DNA of 64,000 nt from Panicum virgatum (Eukaryota > Streptophyta > Magnoliopsida > Poales > Poaceae). This document shows, one piece after another, positions 32,076 to 45,363 of the stretch. A program made the position numbers and the translations under genes. Where the stretch lies: contig NC_053137.1 in assembly GCF_016808335.1 (NCBI RefSeq), forward strand, positions 3,618,955 through 3,682,954, written 5' to 3'. The notes under the pieces are model-generated. The model saw nothing but the letters and a program-made list of their open reading frames with translations. It was not told where the DNA came from and did not search any database. The stretch's first letter is position 1. The number at the start of each line of letters is the position of its first letter.

Positions 32076-32978
32076 CTACCTACTCGCCGAGTGGTCCGGG
32101 CGCGGCGGAGCATAACGGCCGGCGGCCCGTCGGCGCGCAGAGGGTGGTGGGTGGTGCAACGGCGGCGCGTAGGCGGGCCCGTACCGGGGCGCCGGCGCGG
32201 GGGCCGAGTAGTGGTAGTACACGTACGGCATGGCCGGCCGGCACGGCGGCGCGCCGCCGTGGCCGTAGGCAGGCGGCGCCCGGTACACCACCGGCGGCGC
32301 GTACGGTGGCTCGCCGTAGTAGCCGCCGAAGCCGTATCCATATCCGTATGCGTCGCTGTAGCCGTAGCCAGGCCCGCCGCCGCCGTATCTGTCGGAGCCG
32401 GAGCCGGTGCCGGGTCCGTAGCAGCGAGAAGCGGAGCCTGAACCCGAGCCGTATTCGTAGCCGTAGCCGTAGCCGTAGCCGTAGCCGTAGCCGTAGTAGG
32501 CCTCGGCGTCCGTGTGCTTGCCGCCGTAGCAGTCGTAGAAGGGGTTCTCCACGACGACCTCTTTCCCGCGGCCGCCAGAGGCCTCGTCGATCTCGAAGGC
32601 GCGCAAGGCCGCCTCTGCGGCCGCGATGGCGTCGCCGCCGTCCACGGCGGGCGCGTCGTCCTCCTCCTCGATGTAGCCCAGGTAGTCGTTCACCTCCGTC
32701 GATCCGTAGGACCCGCCGTCCGAGCGCGCATCCTCTTCTCCGTCCGTCGTGGCGCCGCCGCCCTCGTCCGCGCTTGTTGCGTCGTCGGCGCGCGACCCCG
32801 AGCCCCGCCCGCCGTCGCTGCTCTCCTCGCCGCCGCCGTCGCTAGCGTTCTTGGATGGGTTCACCTCTGCTGCAGTAGTGGCGGCGGCGGCGGCGACCTC
32901 TGCCGCCTCCGCCTCCTTCACCTCCTTCACCTCCTCCTGGCGCGAGAGGACGTAAATCCACTCGTCGCCGCCGGCCAT
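32076..32978 (-). CDS. Gly/Tyr-rich acidic protein, function unknown
   Basis: Single-exon ORF of 300 codons starting MAGGDEWIYVLSRQEEV. Residues 1-125 are acidic and Ala/Glu/Asp/Ser-rich. A conserved-looking module, NDYLGYIEEEDDAP ... AAEAALRAFEIDEA ... NPFYDCYGG, lies at about 98-155. The rest is Tyr/Gly/Pro/Ala-rich with a (YG)n run encoded by hexamer repeats at about 32460-32500 and many PAYGPxY-like motifs. No signal peptide, membrane segment or catalytic motif. It lies tail-to-tail with the EXA1-like gene (0.86 kb) and head-to-head with the SWAP70-like gene (387 bp between start codons), so the two starts may share a promoter region. The composition suggests a disordered, possibly RNA- or condensate-associated protein, but that is only a guess. 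Confidence 0.7.
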   Translation of the reverse strand: MAGGDEWIYVLSRQEEVKEVKEAEAAEVAAAAATTAAEVNPSKNASDGGGEESSDGGRGSGSRADDATSADEGGGATTDGEEDARSDGGSYGSTEVNDYLGYIEEEDDAPAVDGGDAIAAAEAALRAFEIDEASGGRGKEVVVENPFYDCYGGKHTDAEAYYGYGYGYGYGYGYEYGSGSGSASRCYGPGTGSGSDRYGGGGPGYGYSDAYGYGYGFGGYYGEPPYAPPVVYRAPPAYGHGGAPPCRPAMPYVYYHYSAPAPAPRYGPAYAPPLHHPPPSARRRAAGRYAPPRPDHSASR

Positions 32979-33364
32979 GATCGCTCTTCTTCCCCTTCGA
33001 TCTCGAAACTGATTCGCTATTTGCGCGGCGGGTTACGGCGCTGCCGCGATGCCCGCGGGTATTTATTGACCGGGCGGCGGCGTGGAGACGGAAGGCGGCG
33101 GCGCCCAGTTCAGTTGGACTCGAATCCGATCATCTCGGGTTCCATAACCGGAGGCCGTGTTCGATCCGACTCGTGTTGGCGTTGCAAATACGCCTTCAAG
33201 TGAGAGAAACGTAATGCTAAACGGTTGCGTAAAAGTATGTCGGAAACGTATTTTTGGCTGTCCATCTCGTAATCCGCCATCCTTTGTCAGACGCAGGAAA
33301 AGGTGTTGGTCGTCGGAATCACGGAGGCGGTCTCCGTTCCTCTTCTTCCTCTGGTCCGGCAGCC

Positions 33365-36300
33365 ATGGCGTCGAACGGGAGCAGCACGGTGAGGCGCTCT
33401 CCTCTTATTTCTCTCTCTCCCCGGATCGAGCGGGTTTGCTGTCGAATTCCTTGCGCGTCTGCACCGTTCGAGGTGGGATCTCACCGGAGCTGGGATTTCT
33501 CTTGCTGGGCTGTGAGCGCAGGTGGTGGGAGAGATGCAGAGCAGCTTGGAGCGGGTGAGGCGGCAGCTCTCCTCAACCTCCACCCTGCAGCTCCTCCAGG
33601 GCCCTCTCCTGAAGCGATCCGACACGGTAATCCCGCTTTCTCTGACCACTCAAACGGGCCTTCATTTCCTCTCTCTTTCTTGATTCAGTTTGGCTCAGGT
33701 TTCCGGTCGGTGTAAGTGAAAGTTACTGTGGCTGAGAGATAGAATGCCAAAAAGGTTTCATTGCTGATGACCCCTAGCTACTGTTTCGAGCCTGCAGTTT
33801 ACATTCGTGAATTGTTTACCTGTCAGCTGTCATTACCTAATGCTCTGCAAATTCAGTTGGTTGCCGCTACTAAGAGTCTATGTGTGTGGTCTGTGGTGTG
33901 CTTGACTGTCCTCACTGCCCTGTTATTCTTTTCTCTCCTCCGAATAGTTACTTTTATTCCGCTCGTGGTGTCATCTGGCATCTCATTCCTTTCCCCTTTT
34001 TACTGATAAATCCTACACTTTCAAATGTCAGCTAAGAAAATGGAACGAGCGGTGGGTCATACTTGATCCTACAACTGGAAAGATAGAATACAAGTATGGT
34101 AAATTGCAGAGTTCTGTTCTCTCGGGCGATACATACAAATAGCAAATGCATGATACCAGATTTTGGATTATGTAGGGTTCGTAGAAGTGACAAAGATGTT
34201 AGGGGAGTAATTGTGTTTGATACAACAAGCACGGTGACATTATCACCTATGAACTTTCAGTACGGACCTGCTTCGATTCTAGTTCCTCATGGCTTTCAGA
34301 TGTATGCTGCAGAAAATTTGTAATAACTTGTGCAACATTTTTGGTGCAGTGGGCTGGCGAAATATGATGGATGCTGTTTCTGTATCCATATGGAGTACCT
34401 TTGTGCTATCACGTTTACTCTCTTCTCCTTTTGTCTAGATTGATTTTGTTGCTTTCATTGACTAGTGTTCTAGATATTGGAACTCCACAGAAAAAGGAAT
34501 ACTTTCTTTGTGCAGAAACTCCCAGCGCTGCAAGAGCATGGGTATCCACTTTACAGTAAGCCTTTATAATCTACGGATCTACTTATATTTACCTTTTAAC
34601 TTATTTTTTCTGAAACCTTTTTTATTCCTGAACCACAAGTATTGTATTCCTGTTTATCCATCTCTTTCCCTGCCGCTAGACTGACTAATTTAAAGTAAAC
34701 ATTTATTAAATGTTAATTGGGTTTTTGTTTGATATGTTCCTGTAACTGTCAGTTTTGGCAGAACTCAAAATGTTAAGAATTAGAAAGTCATTGGTGAACT
34801 CAACTTTTGATGTGTAAACACTTCACAACATTAGATGTTAAAAATTAGCAGATGTAAAGCACCTTGTTTTGTTGCATGATGTTTCTAAATTCAGAATCAG
34901 AAATGTGAAAATTCTGCCCTATTTGGTGCTATACTGATATTTTCATTACCTGACTTGTTCTACTTCTCTCTAGTTCCCCAATAATTAGGAAAGTTTACTT
35001 AGCTCTACTGGTGCTCATTGCTCCAAAGTAAAAGATAAAGGAGCATTTGCTTGTAGTATCATGGAAAAGTTTTCAACTGGCACTCTACGTTTAGAGCTGA
35101 TTGTCTGCCCAGTCATGCAAAATAAGGAGCATGGTGAAATATGTAATGCATCATTGTGCAATTAATTTAATGCACTATAAAGTATAACTACATAGTGGCT
35201 TACAATGGCCTCCCTCACTGTACTATCACTTCCCTTAAATTAACTCATTTTGTTGATGTATAATGTGTCCGCACATATTCTATTTCCTGCTTTGGATACT
35301 GGTGTTATATCTGCATACCTTGAAGCCTTTTAATATTTTCTTACTTTACATGCAGTGCGGCTCAGTTGGTACTACAGGCTCATAAGGAGGCGGTGAATTC
35401 ATTGGGTGAGAATGGTCCTGCAAAATTGGGGACAGTTGCTACTGTCGTGGCTGTAGCCAATGCCACTGCTATTGAGGCAACAAAGGAGGTGGAAGCTGCA
35501 ATGAAAATTTCCTTGCGGGCAGCTTTGGGCTCAACTACAAATAAACTTACCAAAGGGCAATTAGATGATCTTACAATAATGATGGTATGCTCTTTCATAT
35601 ACTTCTACGAAAGAGTACCCGAATCAATCAATATTCAGCAATTTAGCAGTGAATGCTAGAATTGCTTATATAATAAAGGTTAACTCTGGTCCATTCATCC
35701 GATACCCAGTTGTTATATTGTGTTCCAGGAACCACCAAACTGTCTGTCCTATAGTTGCTGAAATCATTTAGGTAACTGAGAGGTGTGCACATGACAACTT
35801 TCTTGTCCCAAAATAGCACAAATATTACCAAATCAACAGTAGTTCTGTCAGTTAGTAGCCAATTTCCTGGCATACTGAATATTCACTTGGGCACTTGAAA
35901 CACATTCATCCACTTGATTTTTAATGCTTCGCATTGGTGGTGAACATGGAACTTGTCCAGTATTCCCAAACCCTGTCTAAGTAGGGCTGGTAGCAATAGA
36001 GAGGGATCTATATCCCCTTGCAGCTCCCTGTTGCTATAACTGTATTATGATAAAAGTACTTAGAACATTTCTCTGATTAACTATTCAAAACTGACTTGTA
36101 ATCCTGTTATGCAGAAGTTGATAATAATCTTATAAGGCTATAACAAAGCATTCACTGCTCATATACTTATATGGGATGATGTTGTGGTCTGTCTTTCAGA
36201 GCGATATTTCTGAAATACTGAAGTTATTTTCTTGTTTCTATTTTTCTGGTGATGGACAATGCATCTGCAACCGACAGGAGACCCTTCGAGTTAAAGATGA

Positions 36301-37277
36301 TGAACTCCACCAGCTATTGCAGGATATTCGTGCACGTGATTCTACCATCAATGAGATTGCAGATAAATTACAGGAGACTGCAGAGGCAGCTGAAACTGCT
36401 GCTTCTGCAGCACGTTCAATTGATGAAGAGAGAAGATTTTTGTCGTCAGAACTTGAACGCCTAAAGCAAGATCATGAAAAACAAGTTGAAGTATATCTAC
36501 TTCGGGTAATAATCACTTTGTTGAATTCGTAATTCATCTTAGTCTACCAAGTTTGAAGTTGACTGGATTGTGTTTCAGTTAAGGGAATCAGAGGAGAAGG
36601 GAAAACTTCTTGTAGAAGAGAGAGATCATTTACTTACAGAGAGAGATTCTGCTCTTCAAGAAGCTCAAATGTGGCGCTCGGAACTAGGAAAAGCTAGAGG
36701 AAATGCTGTAATTCTAGAAGCAGCTGTTGTCAGAGCTGAGGAGAAAGCTAGGGTTTCAGCAGCAGATGCAGACTTGCGCATAAAGGAAGCTGTGAGCAGA
36801 CTTGAGTCTGCCATAAAAGAAAAGGAAGATCTATTAGCCCTTGTGGACGCACTGCAATCACAATTAAAAAGGTTCATCATACATAATTTTGATTTCCTTC
36901 GTTTTCATTCAGCTGAAAGTATCTCAAATTGGATCAGTCTAAACCAACTTAATGGATAATTAAATAAAGTAACAATCATATATCATGGCCTTTTCAGGCA
37001 AGAGACTAGCACAATACAAGTTTGTGAAGAGAGCTCGGAGCTCTGCTCTACCACTTCAAACCACGTGGAAGATGATAATGTGGATAAGGCTTGCGTAAGT
37101 GATACAGACCCAATACCCGTTGCAGAGAACATTGTCGAGTTGGATGATGAGGGAGTTGATATCCGTACAATTGGGGACACTGAGTGGAGCAATCCTCATT
37201 CTTCTGAAGTATCTGATGTAAGGGAAGTAACAACAGACCCTGAAGAAAACAGCCTGGATATTCCTGTTGATACTTGA
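33365..37277 (+). CDS. SWAP70: SWAP70-type PH domain/coiled-coil protein
   Basis: Ten exons: 33365-33388, 33522-33626, 34032-34093, 34176-34259, 34350-34381, 34474-34555, 35356-35584, 36278-36505, 36579-36871, 36998-37277. They sum to 1419 nt in frame, 472 residues. PH domain at about 29-128: LLQGPLLKRSDT, LRKWNERWVILDPTTGKIEY, GLAKYDGCCFYIGT, KKEYFLCAETPSAARAWV. A long coiled coil follows (about 205-380; EIADKLQETAEAAETAASAA, ERDSALQEAQMWRSELGKAR), then an acidic tail. Plant SWAP70/DEF6-like proteins bind phosphoinositides and act as Rac/ROP exchange factors in rice immunity. Exon 8 has an alternative in-frame donor at 36490, so about five residues are uncertain. Length is close to the Arabidopsis homologue (about 500). 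Confidence 0.92.
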
Positions 37278-38520
37278 CGGCCAACTGGTTACTGAGAATG
37301 ATTTACGAGGCTAAACAGAACTGTAGCCATTTTTGTTCACCGTGATCAGTTGTACTACTATTAGATTCTCATCTTAGTTGATTTAAGATATTCTTTTTCA
37401 AGTTGCAGTGTGAGTTTCTGAACTTGAATCCCTTCAAATATGTGCTCTGTGTCTGCTGAAATAAAATAGCAACATCTGTGTTGAGTTGTGAGTGTACATC
37501 TGAACTTCCATGTTCAGAAGTTCAGCTTTTGCAATTTTCTCTCATTTTGGATATTAGTGTTGTGTTCTCCTCTAAAGTAAGTTTGTAATGTCATTTTTTC
37601 TATTTATCATGAATATAAAGAAGTAAATTTAACATTCTAAATTTCTTGCCTTTCATTGAGATGATACAATTGTAGGAAAAATAAAACAACGAGGCCTTTA
37701 TTCATGTGGTCACCAAGAATTGATATGTTTCTCCTGTAAGAATCATTGAAAGGAGAAGAACAGTTCAATTGGGGATACAGACTACAAAAGTAGGACAAAA
37801 AAGAGAGAGGTGATTATGAACACAGACAGGCAACTCGAATCTCCATTCGGAGAGCAGGTCTTACCAACTTGCTGATGACTCGTTCAGTTGATCTCAGAAG
37901 AGGCATATATGTGCTGACTGCAGAAAAGTTACGCTCATGCTGAAAATCTCATAACACTGTTTTGAGTGTCAAAACTGAAAGCACCTTACCACTAACACAG
38001 TAGAAATTACATCTCTAGATAACATAGTAGTCAGCAGGAATGCATGGCATGCATTCTTTTCATTAAAAATAAGAAGCTGCCATGACCAGGCATAATCAGA
38101 ATTTGGAGGCAGTCTTGGATTCTTGGTGGCCGATACTGATTTTTTAACTACAGTAGAATCAGGCAGTGTGACATCTGATCTGAGGAACCATCAGCCGTGA
38201 CATCAGGGAGGACAGAACAACAGTAGTAAACCTACGAGCAACCCCTAACCTTTCACCGTTTCAAGATTCAAGCTCAGCCAGAAAAATGGTCATGTAAAGG
38301 GGTTGTGTAGCCACCTGTATTATTTTGTCTCTGTTTCACCAATTCAATGCTCACAGTCAAATTATGCTTAGTGAGCAGCCTTGAAAATGTAATAGTAAAT
38401 GTGTCAACATCCAACTACTATGTTTTCGTCGAACTGACGACCATCTTACGTTGTATACATACTTTGTATCTAGACGCCCTCCATTGTATGATACTACAAC
38501 TTTTATGAAGTGACGACATA
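37278..38520. other. Intergenic, with a diverged duplicate of 43.3-43.6 kb
   Basis: 37278-37560 is the probable 3' UTR of the SWAP70-like gene (polyadenylation-like AATAAA at about 37460-37466). 37810-38110 is similar to 43300-43600: both contain TTATGAACACA, GACTtGTTCAGTTGATCT, TGTCAAAACTGAAA and AAGAAGCTG-CATGACNAG. No ORF is supported. Confidence 0.6.
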
Positions 38521-38657
38521 ACTCTTTTCGGCTAGCTGTGGCTGGTGGCTGGTGCTAATTTGTTGTGAGAAAAATACTGCTGGCTGGCTGATGCTGGTGG
38601 CTGGTGCTGATTTGGTGTGAGAAAAATACTATTGGCTGGTTGAAGCTGAACAGAGTG
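38521..38657. mobile_element. Short MITE, copy 1 (CACTCTGTTCGGCTG type)
   Basis: Ends ACTCTTTTCGGCTAGCTG and CTGAACAGAGTG. The interior repeats GGCTGGTGCTGATTTGGTG then TGAGAAAAATACTG. The element at 52733-52867 is the same family in opposite orientation. Confidence 0.65.
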
Positions 38658-41600
38658 TATACGGAAATAAAAGTTTTGACCATTCGGTACAATCTCTTAT
38701 TGTGGAGTAGTACATGCTTCCTAGGTACATCTTATATAGTTGGCTGCTGCGACTGCAACACATGTCAATAAGGATGAATAAACGTTTGATTAGCCATGTT
38801 GACCATACTCTTGTGGCAGTATACGGAGCTGCACAACATGAGCACAAAGATCGCTTTCTCGCTGAATTTGTCAATACATGTTCGACTGAATCTCTACCAT
38901 TGATGGTTGGGGGTGATTTCAATATTATCAGAAATCCTTCAGAGAAAAATAATGATCGTTATAATAGTAGGTGGCTGTTGCTTTTCAATGCCTGTAGAGA
39001 GACTTTGAATTTAAGAGAACTAGAACTATCAGGTCGGAAGTTTACTTGGGCAAACTCAGTGGAACACCCAACTTTCGAAAGAATTGATATGATCCTGGTT
39101 AGCACTGATTGGGAACAGAAATTTCCATTGTCAACGGTCAAGGCCTTAACTAGAGAAATTTCAGATCATACTCCACTTTTGTTGGATACAAATCAAGCGT
39201 CTCACAGAGGTAACACACCTCTTTTCAGATTTGAATTAGGGTGGCTCGCTAAAGACGGTTTTTTTGATTTGATAACAAATGTGTGGAAAGCTGAAAACAG
39301 AGGCACATCACCATTACAGAGATGGCAAAACAAGATCAGAAGGGTCCGCAGATATCTGCATGGATGGGCAAAAAATCAAGTAGGACAAAACAAAAAACAA
39401 AAAAGAAAAGTTTCCTCCTCCAACAGCTGGATATCTTAGATAGAAAAGCTGAATCCACTCTGTTATCACCACAAGAGTTGGAACACAAACGTGCTTTGTC
39501 TGCGGAGCTTTCTGGGTTGCTTAGAGAAGAGGAACTTTATTGGTTCCAGAGATCTAAAGCTACCAGACTTTTGCAAGGGGACGCAAACACGAGATTTTTT
39601 TCAGCTTGTAGCTAATGGTAGACATCGTAAAACTAGGATCTTTTAGCTAGAACAAGATGAGGGGACTATTGTAGGTCATGATAATCTTAAAACTTATATC
39701 ACAGAATACTACAAAAACTTTTTTGGAGAGCCAGAGCAGAATGATTTTTCTCTAAATGAGGACACTACGGAGGACATTCCTCAGGTGTCTCAAATAAAAA
39801 ATGAATTTCTCTGTGATGAGTTCTCTGAAAAGGAAATTAGAGATGCGGTGTTCCAAATGGAACACAATAAGGCACCTGGTCCGAATGGATTCCCAGCGGA
39901 GTTCTACCATTTTTTGGGGAAACTATTAAGGCTGACCTGATTCAGTTGTTTGTAGAATTCCACAGGGGCGAGTTGCCTTTACACAATTTGAACTTTGGTG
40001 TGATTACCCTACTACCCAAAAAGGAGGATGCCACCAAAGTGCAACAATATAGGCCGATATGTCTTTTAAATGTTAGCTTCAAAATTTTCACAAAAGTACT
40101 CACGAATAGATTATCCGTTGTAGCTCAAAAAATAATCAGACCATCTCAAACAGCTTTCATTCCAGGACGGCACATCCTGGAGGGAGTGGTCATTCTACAT
40201 GAAACAATTCATGAAATGCATAAGAAAAAGAAAAATGGGGTTATCTTAAAACTTGATTTTGAAAAAGCATATGACAAGGTGAAATGACCGTTTCTTCAAC
40301 AAGTGTTGCGAATGAAAGGCTTTTCAACGACATGGTGTGCTTGGATTATTCAAGTGATAACCAAAGGTTCGGTAGCCATAAAAGTAAATGATGATGTAGG
40401 GCACTACTTCCAAACGAGAAAAGGAGTTAGGCAAGGAGATCCTCTTTCTCCTATACTCTTTAATATTGTTGTTGACATGCTGGCAATATTAATTGAGAGA
40501 GCCAAAGAAAACCAGCTGTTCAAGGGAGTAGTCCCGATTTAATTGATGATGGTCTTTCTATTTTGCAATATGCAGATGACACAATTCTCTTTATGGAACA
40601 TAATCTTGAACAGGCAAAAAACCTCAAACTTTTACTATGTGCTTTTGAACAACTGTCTGGCCTCAAGATTAATTTTCATAAAAGCGAATTATTCTGCTTT
40701 GGGGAGGCCCAGGCTGTCCAAATGGAATATGAACAAATCTTTGGCAGCAGCTAAGGTATGTTTCCGTTTCGATACCTAGGAATACCTATGCATTACAGAA
40801 GACTTCAAAATTCAGATTGGAAGGATGTTGATGAAAGATTCCAAAAGAGGTTAAGCGGATGGAAAGGGAAGTTGCTTTTTGCTAGTGGAAAGCTAGTCCT
40901 TATTAACTCTGTGCTTAGCAGCTTACCATTATTTATGTTTTGGTTCGTTGAAGTTCCTCGTGAGGTTCTAAAAAAGCTAGATTTCTATAGATCTAGGTTT
41001 TTTTGGCAAAGTAACGAACATAAAAAAAGTATAGACTGACAAGATGGAGTGTCCTTTGCTGCTCAAAAGACCAAGGGGGTTTGGGAATCTTGAATCTAGA
41101 TGCACAAAATAAATGTTTGCTAAGCAAATGGCTTTTTAAGCTAATAAATGAACAAGGGATGTGGCAAAACTCTGCTTAGGAGGAAATACCTTCGGTACAG
41201 ATCTCTTACTCAGGTTGAACACTTGCCTGGATATTCACATTTTTGGTCGGGTCTCATGAGTGTCAAATCTGAGTTCCTGAGATGGGGCAAATTTAAGCTG
41301 GGTAATGGGTCTCAGATCAAATTCTAGGAAGATTCCTGGCTTGATAATGAACCTCTTAAAAATCAATACCCGACCCTGTATAACATTGCCAGAAAAAAAA
41401 TCTGTGTTAGACAGCCATGTTCTAAGCTCGACACCACTAAATGTCTCTTTTTGTAGATCTCTAGTGGCTAACAACTTACTCTTGTGGCACCAACTGGTGG
41501 CTAGAGTAATGGATATTCAGCTACAAGATCAAAGTGACACTTTTGTGTGGTCTCTGCATCAGAATGGGTTTTTTTCAGTGCGATCTATGTATAGGACAAT

Positions 41601-42250
41601 AACAACAACTAATATAATACATCATAATCATATTATCTGGAAACTTAAATTGCCTCTTAAGATTAAGATTTTTATGTGGTACTTGATTAATGGGGTTACT
41701 TTCACTAAGGATAATTTAGCTAGACAGCGATGGAAAGGGAGTTTAAAATGTTTTTACTGTAATCTTGATGAAACAATACAACATCTTTTTTTCGATTGCC
41801 ACAACCCTAAATTCTTATGGAGACCGTTAAATGTGAATCATATGTTCACTTACTGGTTAAATTGGCTGAGAAAACAACGTAAATATCAGGCTTTAGTGGG
41901 AGCATGTGTAATCTTATGGGCGATCTGGCTAACGCGAAATGACATTACTTTTAACTGTGCGCGAGTTTCTTCGTCTCTGCAGGTGCTGTTCAGAGGAATT
42001 TATTGGATCCGGTTTTGGGCACTGCTGCAAAAAGAAGAGAAAAGTCCGCTGGTGTTAGAGGGGTGTTGCGCACTTGAGTGTTCTGCCATGGAAATCTTCG
42101 CTTTGAATGGATGGCCTTTCATTAATCGGATTGCCTATGTCTAAGCATTTTTTAGTCTCTTTTATTTCCGCTACTCTGTTTTGTCTTGCTCGGACGCTTG
42201 TTGCTGTATGGATTGTGGTTTTGAACAGCTATATATATCAATCGATACAG
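38658..42250 (+). pseudogene. Decayed L1-type LINE (ORF2 remnants)
   Basis: Endonuclease C-terminal half (LPLMVGGDFNII, ERIDMILVST, SDHTPLLL; 38714-39410), RT domain pieces (YRPICLLNVSFKIFTKVLTN, SQTAFIPGRHILEGV, LDFEKAYDKV, 39946-40287; RQGDPLSPILFN at about 40430; catalytic YADD at about 40570), a C-terminal stretch (LSGWKGKLLFASGKLVLINS) and a zf-RVT module (LKCFYCNLDETIQHLFFDC, about 41740). ORF1 and the endonuclease N-terminus are missing. At least five frameshifts or stops (e.g. near 39400, 39615, 40285, 40540, 40752, 41037) disable it. No A tail or target duplication found. Confidence 0.92.
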
Positions 42251-45200
42251 AAACTAGAATATATTTAATATATATTCCCAATTCTAAAAAGATACTCTTA
42301 ATCGCCTTCGAGGTACGTGTGGAATGGAATAAACTTTTGCTGACATGGACAAAGCAGAGCCAGGAAGCCACGTGTCGGGCGCGCACTGCTTCCAAAGGCC
42401 AAGTGCAGTCACAGCGTCACAGGTACATTTAATTTTGGTTCCGAACCGAGAAAAATTAAATCAGGTAATTAAACACAGATATTCCGTTGACCTAAATTCG
42501 TGGAAAGTCCAGGAATTTCTACACAAATTTCAATGGAGGAACCTTCCGTATTGAAAAAGGAGAACTTGTTTTTTCATGGATTGTAGTAGATTATTTGGGG
42601 CACGACAAGGACTTGCATTGGACTAGGACGTTACAAGCAAACTGCATTTGATTACGCATTCATGCCACAAATAAAATGGTCATTTAAGCAAGTTTGCGTA
42701 TGCTAAGAATTCAGATCGTGCCTGCCAAGTATTGGTCATATATATATGACTCCACGTGGGAACATATTCAAGTTTTCCTACCTACCAAACGACCGCAAAC
42801 CTCTCACTTTTACGATTTTACGAAGAGCAAGAGAAACGACGACGTAACTCATGACGCGGCCAAAGAATTATTATGGGCTTGCGTTGTGCTTCTTGTTCGC
42901 GAGCGGCGTCTCTGACCTCCTTTTGGCATCCATGTATTAAAGTATTTAAATTATTTGATCAACAAAAATTGCATGTCTACACGGTCCAAGTATAGGTTAA
43001 TTGTCCAACTCTTCCCATCAGCTTAAGTTTTTGAATTGAATCGGTGTGGGTGCATGCAACTCGATCAATATATATACACTGCTTAATTGCTTACTCACAG
43101 TAACCATTATTCCTCCTTAAGTGAACGACTGAGGTCATGATATTATCATTATTTTTAAGTAAAGCAACATAATCCTCGTTATATCATGCATGGTCGTCAT
43201 CAATAAATGATCTCTGAACTGTAATAGTAACAAAAATCATCACAAGGGAAAACAGTTCAACTTATTTGAGACATTAAATAGAAGGTTATTAAAAGAGAAC
43301 CTATTATGAACACATGCAAATCTTTAGTTGATGTTGATGAACAGGTCGTCTTAGCAACTTCGTAATGACTTGTTCAGTTGATCTGATCTCCTTCCACAAG
43401 AGGGCATACACATGCTGTCTGTGAAAAGGCTCAGGAAAGGTCATTGGATGTGGCTAATAATGTTGGAGTGTCAAAACTGAAAACCTACCTTACCATTCTA
43501 TGTAAGGTGGTATAATTAAGTTTCAACATAAACAATGCACAGCAATTGTATGCATGTGTTCTTTCCATTATAAGAAGCTGGCATGACTAGAAATGGTCAA
43601 AAAGTTAATTTTCAAGTCTTACTTGGCTACCTACTCTTGATTTGGAGGGAACGCGCGAAATATCTTCCAGTGAAAAAAAATTGCATGTGGCCATATCTCA
43701 AGTACGGTGTGAAAGTTTTTAGTGCTAATCCTTCTGAGAAAGAGTATGCAAAAAAATTGTTCCCCTAAAGATGTCTGTTGAAGATAAGACCGCAATATTT
43801 GACCACGAACTGATGATGAACAACATCGCTTTCATCCTCCTCAGTTCCAAACCTTTCTGCCAAAGTTTAGAGAAAGAAAACTATTGTATATAGCACTTAA
43901 TTTCAAGCATTGAGCTGATAATAATTAAATTCAATTCCAGGTCATCAGATATGATCAGATAACCGAGCAAAGATTGCATGCACCTATAAGCACTTTTTTG
44001 AAATAATGAGACATGTAAGCATTTCTTTACTGATCACTGCAGTTGAATGATGTTAACCTGAAAATTTTAATGTAAGAACATGTACACACGTACATTAAAT
44101 TTTAATATGATCACATTGGTGGTGGTAATGGTGCATCCCAATACAGGTGTAGTTGGTCCAGATGATCAAATAGACCAAGCAGATAAAACCTGAGAATTAC
44201 ATGCTTGGATTGGACTTGGTAAGATGAGTTAGCAATATTGACCGTCCTCTTAATCAGTTGATGATCAAATCTTGGAGGTATAGTGTTAAGCTTTGATGAT
44301 GAAATAGAGTGCAAAGCTTCTTTTGTCGTATGGAAGACAAAGTGTGAAACTTGCTGATGACATAGACATTTGAAACAGTAGATATAGCTAGTCGCATGTT
44401 GATCTGTATGCTATAGAGCTTCCATACGTGTTGGTGAAACTATTGATCATTTGTGTATGAAATTCGAAGTGTGTAAATCTCAAGGCTTGTGAAATTTTAT
44501 GTTAGTAAGTTGATTAATTTGTATGAAGTCAGCACACGTGTACACGAAGACTTGTTCATTTTCCATAATTTTCGTCTTTTGTCACTTCACTTAATTATTC
44601 TGCAAGGAGCTGAGTTCTTCATTGTTTATGTATTTTACATAGACAAATCATGAAATCAAGCTCATGTATTTGCTTAATATATATGAATTAACGTGGGATG
44701 GGTCTTCAAAATAAAAGGAAATGGAAAGAGGAGGTGAAGGGATATATGATATTTGGCATCCGCACATTTAGTGCAGTATAAGCTAGCTCACTATAAATAG
44801 CACTACTCAATTTAAATATCAATCAATAAATTAAGTTCTATTTGGCCTCTCCCTTGATGGAAATTCTGTATACCATGACGAAGAAAAATAGACCATGCAT
44901 GATATGATTCAGTGCTGACTGCTTCAAACTATTGACAACACCTACAAATTACACCAAGATATTTTTGTAGAGCGGATCATTGCATGTTCAAACGCATTGG
45001 TTTATATAGATACCTTTTTTTCCTAGATTGTGTTAGATATATTGCAAATTTGATTCATCAAGTTATATTTATATATGTACTTCAGTGAAACTTAATCTTA
45101 TAAACAACAAAGTTGTTCATAGATGCATATATGCATACTCAGCCAAATAAAGTACTCTATATTATATACTAAAGTATTACTGATTTGATAAGAGCATGAT

Positions 45201-45339
45201 TACAATGTTACTGTGTTTATTTTTATTTCTATAATATCGTTAATATAATGTCTGTACTACTACTACATGAGGTGAAAGTTCAGCAATGAAAAAATTGGCA
45301 AATAACCGTGTGTAATGTTTAGTCATTTATCAAGCTAGT

Positions 45340-45363
45340 CACACACACACACACACACACACA
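45340..45363. repeat. (CA)12 microsatellite
   Basis: Perfect CA dinucleotide run of 24 bp in intergenic DNA. Confidence 0.95.

Noticed and set aside
32451..32510. Short regular repeats resembling a CRISPR array
   Set aside because: They are in-frame hexamer repeats coding (YG)n in a plant gene, without spacers.
32144..32845. Arg/Ser-rich 233-codon plus-strand ORF resembling an SR protein
   Set aside because: Frame shadow of the Gly/Tyr-rich minus-strand gene and its hexamer repeats.
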